DNA of 64,000 bases from Lithodes maja (taxonomy: Eukaryota; Arthropoda; Malacostraca; Decapoda; Lithodidae). Below are positions 56,658 to 64,000 of the stretch, piece by piece (positions within the stretch are counted from its first letter, which is position 1; the number at the start of each line of letters is the position of its first letter). Made by a program: the position numbers and the translations under genes. Location: positions 1-64,000 of the forward strand of contig JBAKBP010007440.1 in assembly GCA_037953745.1 (NCBI GenBank). Direction: 5' to 3'. Below the pieces are notes generated by a model. That model was not told the DNA's origin and made no database searches. It was given only the letters and a program-made list of their open reading frames with translations.

Positions 56658-58447
56658 TGTGACGTTGACCACTCCGTTAGAACCGCATGGCTTGTCCTAC
56701 AGTGACTCGCTAGGATCGCCAGGGCAGTGGATGGGGCTACAGTTTATGTATTAGAGTGTGCTTTATTTCATATGAAAGCTCGTGTCATGGGCAGTCCAGA
56801 AAGGCTCTTTGTTTTCGCCCATGTCAAGGCTTTATATATTTAATTGTAAAGTATATGTTTTGTCATTAACTAGTAATGATAGGATCTGGGAGAGAGAGAG
56901 GGAGTAGAACAGAGTGAGAGGGGGCGCGCAGTGTTTTTTGTCCCGCTCGATGACGTCACGGCTGGCTGCCTCGCGGGGGTTGGTGGAGGGAGGTCCTTAC
57001 CATGCTGTGAGCTCTTGTTAGTGGCCAGATCACTTGTAACCGTTTTTTTCCCACGCGGCTCGAGCTAGTGCGAGTATATATACTGGTTCCTCGCCCCACT
57101 CTCCCTCAGATCTGGTTCTAGAACACACTCATCTTTTTTCCCTTGCTATCTGTCCCCACTCCATTCCTGAGAATCTTTTCCTCTGCCTATCTCTCTCATT
57201 CTCCATATCTTTCACCACCTCTTTATTAACAGTATATCCCCTCTGGTTAACTCTGCAAAATCAGCTTCATGCTAGCCAGTTGTATTGTGTGTTAAGGTCT
57301 GATATAACCTGTGTGATGTTAGTTGTTAAGATAAGTGGATCACGAAGCATTGGTTGGCTTTCATATTGCCGCTTCCTATAATTATTAGTGTTCTGCTGGA
57401 TTAGATAATGCTAGACTGGGAGTCTGATATAATAGGCATTGTTTCCTATGAGTGCTGGCTTTAGTTAAAAGCGGCACGACATACCTGAGAACTGGAGTTG
57501 ATTGAGTAAATTCTAGTCTGTGTGCCATTGAGAGTAGAGCATGCACGAATAAGGGCTTTTTGCCTATACCATTCTGCACTGTTCTAGTCTCGATTGTTTG
57601 TCTTTGAGGTACGCCAGGAGAACGCTTAATACTTCGGTATTAAGGTTTCTCAAGAGAGCTACCCTTCATTATAACGTAATATTTGACGCACAGACTTGAG
57701 ATTTGCACTAGGCTATGCAGCATGCCATGCGCACCAGTATCTCGTATCATTGACTCTTAGCTAGACTTTATCAGTCACAGTAGACATTAAGTGTATTAAC
57801 CTAATTACTCTTTTTATGCATACCCATTTATGATTACACAAGCATTTCGCAGCCTAGTTTGATGTATTGAGACACAAACGACTTAGGCTCTTTTTGTTGA
57901 TAGGAATACTGCATTGTGGCGATTATTATTAGTGTTGTAGTGTTTAGGATATTCTTGGCTCCGACGGCATTATATATTCTGCCTTTTTGTGTGCATAGCC
58001 TGCACGAGCATTGTTCCACTGCCTGCCTTTTTGGGTTCCATTTCCGATACGAGCATCTTTATAACATCTAACATTTAAAGAAGATTCCTTGTTAGTGTTG
58101 AAGGACTTTAGTGCACTTTCTTTCATGCAGGAGTGCCTGACATTTATTGATTAAAGTAACGTAAGCTGTAACTTCTCTTACCACCTTACTTTGCATACCA
58201 TAACCAAGCACCTTCGGTTATAGGTAGTAATAGGCTGTTTTCACATAACATTAAGCCTAGAGTAGACGCACATTTATTGAGAGTTTGATAGCCTATTATT
58301 GCATATAGAACTCTGTAGAGTATTTGTGTTCTTTGTTCACTGGGAATATACTTCAGAGGTTGGAGCTAGCGCTTTCCGTTGTAACATTTATGCCATTACT
58401 AGTCCAATGAATAAGAGCCCTGATATATTTGAACCCCAGTCGTAACA
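56658..58447 (+). repeat. Gypsy-D 3' LTR
   Basis: Nearly identical to 50691-52473. The length difference is mainly a TATATA expansion (GAGTATATATACTGG versus GAGTACTGG) near 57077. It ends CGTAACA at 58447, and CTAA follows. Confidence 0.9.
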
Positions 58448-59406
58448 CTAATTATCCATTTAAGAGTACTGTTGCCAATTATGATCCCAAGTCGAAACCC
58501 TTCCCGTTAAAGAAAGGCCAGGGCCCTTACCCACCTCAGGGGAAGTCCAAGAGTGAAGTGGAATGTTTCAAGTGTCATAAGAAGGGGCATATTGCGCGCT
58601 CATGTCCGAGCACACCGCCTACAGCAGTGGTGTCACTAGTGAGCAACATCGGCGTGTCTTTGAGGTCTTCCGCGTTTGCCCGGGGTAAACAGTCGGTTGC
58701 GAAGTCACCGCCGGTGCAGAAGCAGCAGGAGGGCTCGTCACCCGTCCGAGATGTTTTTTGTGGTCATAGGGGTCACGGAACTGTGAGGTGGGCTGGTGTG
58801 GAGCATAGGCTTGAGTCGCTGCGTGATACGGGCGCTTCCCAGACACTTGTTAAGAATTTCACTGGCAAGCTTATTAACGCGGCTCGGGTTGTGGTGGTTC
58901 AAGGCATCAATGCTACGCGGTCTTACCCGCTGGTTAGAGTGGAGCTTGAGGTGGACGGTGTGACACGGGAGTTGGATGTGGGTGTGGTGGAGAAATTGCC
59001 AGTTGAGGGGGTCGACCTCCTTCTCGGCAACGACTTTGCGGTGCCCACTTCCGAGGTTCCACCCTTAGTCGTTGCCGAGAGGGCGGCCGACACAATTAGG
59101 GAGGGGCAAGAGTGGCTTGAGAGGTGCCAGATGCCGCAGATGGCGTGTGCTGTCACCAGGTCTCAGTCCGCTCAGGTGTCACAGCCTAGTACCCAAGTTT
59201 TAGACCAGCGGAGGAAGGGTCGGAAAGAGAAAGTCAAGGATGGTCGGGTTGAGAGTTTGGACCCAGCGACACTCCTTGGTGACTCGGTACTTGCACCCAT
59301 TATGAGGTCCGGAGTGGCCCCAGAACCTGTCCCCCCTAGTGACATGGTAGGGCATGTTAGCACTCCGCAACAGAAACGTTCCCAGGCGAAGCAGGCAAGG
59401 CTTTAG
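58448..59406 (+). pseudogene. Gypsy-C gag end and protease
   Basis: Resumes the Gypsy-C gag after Gypsy-D: PFKSTVANYDPKSKPFPLKK, the knuckle CFKCHKKGHIARSC and CPSTPPTAVVS. The protease follows with RDTGASQTLVKNF (about 58822) and LLGNDFAVP. It ends at a TAG at 59404-59406. An ATG at 58405, seen as the frame start, lies in the LTR of Gypsy-D and is not the real start. Confidence 0.85.
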
Positions 59407-60732
59407 CAGCCCAGTATTGGGGGTGGCCACAAGTTGCTTCAGGAGCATTTAGATAGGTTGGCAACCTCGGATATATGTCGGTTGCAAATAGAAGATCCTG
59501 GGCTTGAGAGTTGTGGGAATGGGGCTATAGAACTCGACGAGGACGGGGATGCAAAGCCGGGAAATTTTTTTTCATGTTGGGGGAATCCTGTACCGCCGTT
59601 ATTTGGATCCCAGACGTAGTTGGGATGGTGGGGTAAGAGTGGTTGACCAGTTGGTGGTCCCTGAGAAGTGTCGTGATAGCCTGTTGCGGTTGGTGCACGA
59701 TGTTCCGTTGGCAGGTCACTTGGGTGTGAGTAAAACGTTGGCCTCGTTATCTAGGTTGTTCTGGTGGCCAGGTATTAAAGCCCAAGTTTCGGCCTGGGTG
59801 GCGATGTGTGGTACCTGCCAGAGGGTGGGAAAGCCCAATCAGAGCATACCTAAGGCTCCGTTGCACCCAGTGCCTGCTATTGGTCTGCCCTTCAGCAGGG
59901 TTATCATCGACATGGTAGGCCCTCTGCCTCCCACTAGTGCAGGTACAGGTTTTTGCTAACCCTCATGGACGTCTCCACTCGCTACCCTGATGCATACCCT
60001 ATGAAAAATGGCAAATCTAAAACTGTTGTGCGAGACTTGCTGTTGTATTGCTCGAGATACGGGTACCCGCAGGAAATTCAGTCGGACCAAGGGTCGAATT
60101 TCACGTCCACACTCTTTAAACAGACCATGCAGCAGCATGGGATCAATACGGTTGTCTCTTCAGCTTATCACGCAGAGAGTCAAGGGGTGTTGGAAAGATG
60201 GCATTCCACTTTGAAAAGCATGTTGCGGTGCTACTGTTTGGAGAACGGCAAGGATTGGGACCTAGGGCTACAGTACGTTTTGTTTGCGGCACGAGAGGTA
60301 CCTGGGGAGAGCCTTGGGTTTAGCCCCAATGAGTTAGTTTTCGGGCATCAGGTTAGAGGTCCTCTGAGCATGGTGAGAGAGATCTGGGAAGGGACTGTGC
60401 CGCCATGTTCTCTAGTTAAGTATGTCCTCGAGAGTAGAGACAGGATGCTGAAAAGCCTGGAGTTGGCAGGGAGAAATTTGGTAGATAATCAGGCCTTGAT
60501 GAAGGATCGGTATGACATCAAAGCAAAGCTCCGGGAGTTTGTGGTAGGACAGGAGGTTTTGGTCTTATTGCCCTTAGTAGGCCATCCCCTGTCGGCCAAG
60601 TTTGTCGGTCCTTACAAGGTCGTGCGGAAGTTGTCTGACCTAGATTACCTTGTGGCTACTCCGGATAGGTGGAAGAAAAATCAGCTCTGTCATGTGAACC
60701 TGTTAAAAAGAGTTTGTGAGGCGCCCACCTGA
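59407..60732 (+). pseudogene. Gypsy-C integrase
   Basis: After the stop come LLQEHLDRLATSDICRLQ and DEDGDAKPGNFF, then a frame change near 59570. The HHCC finger follows (HDVPLAGHLGVSKT, then CGTCQRVGKPNQS), and the catalytic residues stand in VIIDMVGPLPP, QSDQGSNFTS and AESQGVLERWH. A second frame change lies near 59955, between GTGFC and LTLMDVSTRYPD. The C-terminal segment GPYKVVRKLSDLDYLVAT ends at 60732. All three catalytic residues are present. Integrase inserts the cDNA. It lies upstream of RT. Confidence 0.85.
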
Positions 60733-61665
60733 GCAGCCTACTGTCCCTGTGTTGGTCTGCAGCAGCCAAGGTGGAGAAGGAGAGGGGGGCAGTGAGGCAC
60801 AGGTGGAGGAGATTTGGGATTGTCATGTCTCGGCGGATCAGTGGGCGGGGAACACGAACCAGGTGGCTGTGGAAGCGCTTGAGCACCTGCCTGAGCAACA
60901 GCATGCAGCGATCCAGCACCTGTTCAGTTTATACCCCACTGTGTTTGCCGAGCACCCAGGCCTCACAACTCATGCGGTGCATGATGTGGACGTTGGAGAC
61001 CACCCTCCCTTTAAAATAGTGCCCTATCGTGTACCTCCCATTAAACTTCCGGCTCTCCGAGCTGAGTTAGGCTAAATGTTGGAGAGGGGGCTGATAGAAA
61101 AAGGGGCGGTTAGAGTGGACATCTCCCGTCACTCTGCAGCCTAAACCAGACGGCAAGGTCAGGTTTTGCATTGACTTCAGGCGGTTGAACGGCTTAACCC
61201 CCACCAATGCCTACCCTCTTCCCCGCGTAGATGACAGTGTTGACAAGATCGGGTGTGCACGTACCTCACCAAGGTGGATCTTGTCAAGGGTTACTGGCAA
61301 GTGCCGTTTCTGAGCGGGCGATGCAGGTGTGCGGATTTGTGGTGGATGGGAACACTTACCGTTGCAACGTTATGCCGTATGGGCTGAAGAATGCACCTGC
61401 AACTTTCCAATGCCTGATGAATGAGTTAGTGGCGGAGATCCCTAACTGCACCGTTTATCTAGAAGATGTGATAATCTACGATGATGACTTTGAAAGCCAT
61501 TGCGGGCACATCGGGGCACTGTTCAGGAAGCTGAGTGAGGCTCATTTGGTGGTCAATCTGGGCAAATGTGATTTTGTTCGGGCAACTGTGCAGTATCTGG
61601 GGTTTGTGGTGGGGTTAGGCCACGTGTGCCCCCCCCCCCCTTACCAAGATACAGGCTATTAACCA
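60733..61665 (+). pseudogene. Gypsy-C reverse transcriptase
   Basis: The N-terminal link is QQHAAIQHLFSLYPTVFAEH, then VGDHPPFKIVPYRVPPIK, with a stop after RAELG (61073-61075). The finger/palm follows with frame changes: KVRFCIDFRRLN and VDLVKGYWQVP are readable in other frames near 61157-61305. Then comes YRCNVMPYGLKNAPATFQ and the active site, TVYLEDVIIYDD near 61450, where the usual YLDD is YLED. NLGKCDFVRATVQYLGFVVG closes it. The frame is lost at a C-run near 61629. Confidence 0.75.
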
Positions 61666-62263
61666 GTTCCCCAGGCCAACCACCAAAAGACAGATCATGA
61701 GGTTCTTGGGCATGATTGGGTATTACCGCAGATTCATCCGCGGATACTCCTCGGTGTTGGCTCCTCTGACGAGGACGAAAAAGTTTCGGTTGGCACCTGA
61801 GTGTGAGAAGGCCTTCTCACTGGTGAAGCATCTGTTGTGCACTCCCCCCATACTCAGGGCCCCCGACTTCTCAAGACCGTTTCAGCTAGCGACAGATGCT
61901 AGCGGCGTAGGGGCTGGTGCCGTCTTGTTGCAGACAGACACAGAAGGTGTGGAACACCCAGTAAGCTTCTTTTCTAAAAAGTTCAACTCAGCACAAAAGA
62001 AATATTCAGTAGTAGAGAAGGAGCTTCTGACCATTGTGCTGGCACTCAGGCACTTTGAGGTGTATGTTCCCGCTTTTGGCCCAGTCGTGGTGATTTACAC
62101 TGACCACCACCCTTTGAAGTTTTTGAATCAGTTCCACAACCGGAATATGAGGCTAACCAGATGGTCTTTAATGTTGCAGGAGTATAATCTGGACATTCGC
62201 CATATTGCCGGTTGTGACAATGTGATAGCTGACTGTTTGTCCAGGGTGGAGGACCCAGGGTAG
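61666..62263 (+). pseudogene. Gypsy-C RNase H
   Basis: Open from about 61697 to the stop at 62261-62263. MIGYYRRFIRGYSSVLAPLT leads into the domain. FQLATDASGVGAG keeps the catalytic Asp, EKELLTIVLALRHFEVY has the Glu region, YTDHHPLKFLNQF has the next Asp, and DNVIADCLSRVEDPG has the last one. All four acidic positions expected of RNase H are present, unlike in Gypsy-B and Gypsy-D. Confidence 0.85.
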
Positions 62264-62674
62264 ATCACCACAGGTGTGTTTGGTAGAGTGGAGAAAAATT
62301 AGGCTTGCCCCTGTAGTGCAACGCCGCCAAAAACACTATTAACAAATATAAAAACCTCACATAAAAACTCTTTCTTTTTGATAGTATATAAGTGCAGTAT
62401 ATTACAGCAAGAATCTAAGACACTCTGAGTTGTTGTCTTAGTAGGCTAGGCTTGGTGAAGCTTGCTCGTTGAGCGTAATATAATTATTATTATGCTATTA
62501 TTTTGGGGAACTATTGTGTAGATTTTTTTCTCATAATGAAGTGTTTTATGTTTGTGATCGTGCCTTGTTTTCACAACTTGGGAGAGTAGCTGGGTGATGC
62601 GGGGTTGGTGGGCATTCTGTCTGGTCAGATGTGGAGTTCACCTGAGGCTGAAACGTCCCACATCTTGGGCGGGG
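62264..62674 (+). other. Gypsy-C 3' untranslated region and polypurine tract
   Basis: Non-coding, sharing AACTCTTTCTTTTTGATAG and GGCTTGCCCCT with related copies. It ends CATCTTGGGCGGGG before the LTR; one C interrupts the purine run. Confidence 0.7.
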
Positions 62675-64000
62675 TGTTACGCTGGCCAGCTTGCCAGAAT
62701 GTACTCGTAACTCGCTAGCGCTCGCCAGGGCAGTGAAATGGGCTATAATAATCGTAGAACGATGTTCTTTCTTTATTAGTGTTCAGGTTGTCACAGACAG
62801 ATCAGTGGTGGTCTTTATTCTTGTCTGTGACACTTGGAAGTATTTTATATCATTGATAGAGTATAAGATATGTAGTGTGAATTGTAAGGAGAAAGAGAGC
62901 GAGCAGCGAGGTGGTAATATGTGCGTGTGTATGTACGTGTGACTCCCTCGCTCGGGCGGAGGTTCCCACGCTCTTGATTGGCCGGCGGGCCTGACGCGTC
63001 ATATGACGCCTGCTCTTCATGACGTAGTCGTCTGTGATTGGAGGCCGCTGTCCTAGTAGGGTGGTGCGGGCTCTTGCCCGCGTGTCTCCTTCAGAGCTTG
63101 GCATAGCGTGCTTGGTCCTACATGTCCTTTGCAATCTGTCCCCAATCTAACCCCCTGTACTACTGTTTCTCTCTCTGAACTTCTTCTTTTCCAATACTTC
63201 TTCTCTTTATTCAATTACTTATCCCTTCTGGTTCTGCATACGACTTCCATAGTCGGCCAGTCGTATTACCAGCACCAGTTCTCCATATATGTTTTGCACT
63301 AGCTTTAGGGATTATTATAGTCATAGTCACATGGTATCATAGTATTGGGGTGCTTCTAATTATTGAGTTGTTCATTCCTACTATTTAATGCTAGACAGTG
63401 GAAGGTATCTTTAGTCGTTGTCTGAGTTATGTATGTGGCAAGTCAGAGCCTGTACGACTTCGACGGAACTACAGTGCATTCATTCGACATATATCGACAG
63501 GCCCCGCCCGCTTCCACCAGCGCCGTAGACGAAGTAAAGCTTATCATACCGCAATCTCGGACAAGTCACTTGTCACCTTACCACGGAGCTGATAAGAGCT
63601 CCAAGTAAAATTAATTATAGGATGTAAGAGCGCTTTAATACATGCATATTTGCAGTTATTCTTTACTATACAATATTACCATACACCATAGTACAGAAAA
63701 GTAAACTCCATTACCATTGTTACCTCGTCTACTTGGGCAGAGCAGAGGTAGAAAATTATTAAGCTAGGCTTAGCGAGCGACTGCGTTTGGGTGTATAGGG
63801 TACGGTACCGTAACCGTAATGCCTCCCCTTCCCTTGTCTGTGTGCCTCAGTCTCCCTCCCTCCCTCTCTCTCTCTCTCATATTGTGAAGTGATCAAATTT
63901 GTCAATGGTCCAAGTATGGGTGAAAGCCGTTGCTGGTAAACTGGTGAATGAAAGACTCCTTCAATCTTCCTGCCTTGAGTTCTGGTCTTATTAATTAACC
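62675..64000 (+). repeat. Gypsy-C 3' LTR (right end outside the window)
   Basis: Begins TGTTACGCTGGCC. It matches the Gypsy-A 3' LTR in many blocks: CTCGCTAGCGCTCGCCAG, CTTTGCAATCTGTCCCC, TATCCCTTCTGGTT, GTCGGCCAGTCGTATT. Homology is clear to about 63500. The last 500 bases cannot be assigned with certainty, and no CGTAACA end is seen, so the LTR may continue past the window. A (TC)n tract lies at about 63851-63878. Confidence 0.7.

Larger units (their letters stand above)
50691..58447 (+). mobile_element. Gypsy-D: young, non-autonomous gypsy element inside Gypsy-C gag
   Basis: LTRs of 1,783 and 1,790 bp begin TGTGACGTTGACC and end CGTAACA, flanked by CTAA (50687-50690 and 58448-58451). By eye I counted about ten differences between the LTRs, including one six-base TA expansion, so the insertion is young. 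The internal 4.2 kb has gag, protease, a fragment of integrase, and RNase H, with no RT. Gag and RNase H each carry one nonsense codon. Confidence 0.95.

Overview
The window reads as a piece of a large, repeat-rich invertebrate nuclear genome. A decapod crustacean is my best guess, from the mix of RTE-type LINE, PIF/Harbinger, piggyBac and long (TA)n/(GA)n/(CAC)n tracts, but no host gene confirms it. I see no bacterial operon, no rRNA or tRNA gene and no CRISPR array. Nearly all recognisable coding sequence belongs to transposable elements, most of them broken, and many inserted inside one another.

Layout. 1-1249: CAC microsatellite, short tandem duplications and a 24-bp palindrome. 1250-8422: Gypsy-A, an old Ty3/gypsy element with a truncated 5' LTR. 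8423-11134: dispersed repeats, a TTAA-flanked mini-element and an eight-copy 72-bp satellite. 11135-15845: a giant foldback around a gene with a predicted PIN/FEN-like domain and a Cys-rich tail; the 3' half of the gene is present in both arms. 16853-18697 (minus): an unrecognised repeat protein built on a 27-bp unit, with one nonsense codon. 18698-23900: AT-rich sequence with MITE-like repeats and a 397-bp tandem duplication. 24000-29555: three LINE fragments placed end to end (a degenerate one, a jockey/CR1-like one, an RTE-like one). 29560-36487: a piggyBac element cutting the RTE-like LINE; its transposase gene has a 4-kb, phase-1 GT-AG intron filled with palindromic repeats and a Tc1-like foldback. 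36966-37915: more of the same palindromes.

38631-64000 is a nest of insertions. An outer element, Gypsy-C, is split twice. In its gag sits a PIF/Harbinger transposon (39709-50003, TSD TAA), whose own transposase gene is split by Gypsy-B (40854-48744, minus strand, TSD GTAC). Further along gag, Gypsy-D (50691-58447, plus strand, TSD CTAA) is inserted. Gypsy-C then resumes through protease, integrase, RT and RNase H to a 3' LTR that starts at 62675.

How the parts work together. The gypsy copies place integrase before reverse transcriptase, the Gmr1-type order, instead of the usual gypsy order. Gypsy-B and Gypsy-D have very similar LTRs and share two internal deletions, one removing the integrase zinc finger and first catalytic Asp, the other removing RT. 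They look like members of a recently mobile, non-autonomous lineage that would need integrase and RT from a relative such as an intact Gypsy-C. B and D also form a 7.8-kb inverted pair about 1.9 kb apart. No element here looks fully competent. I recognise no env-like gene.
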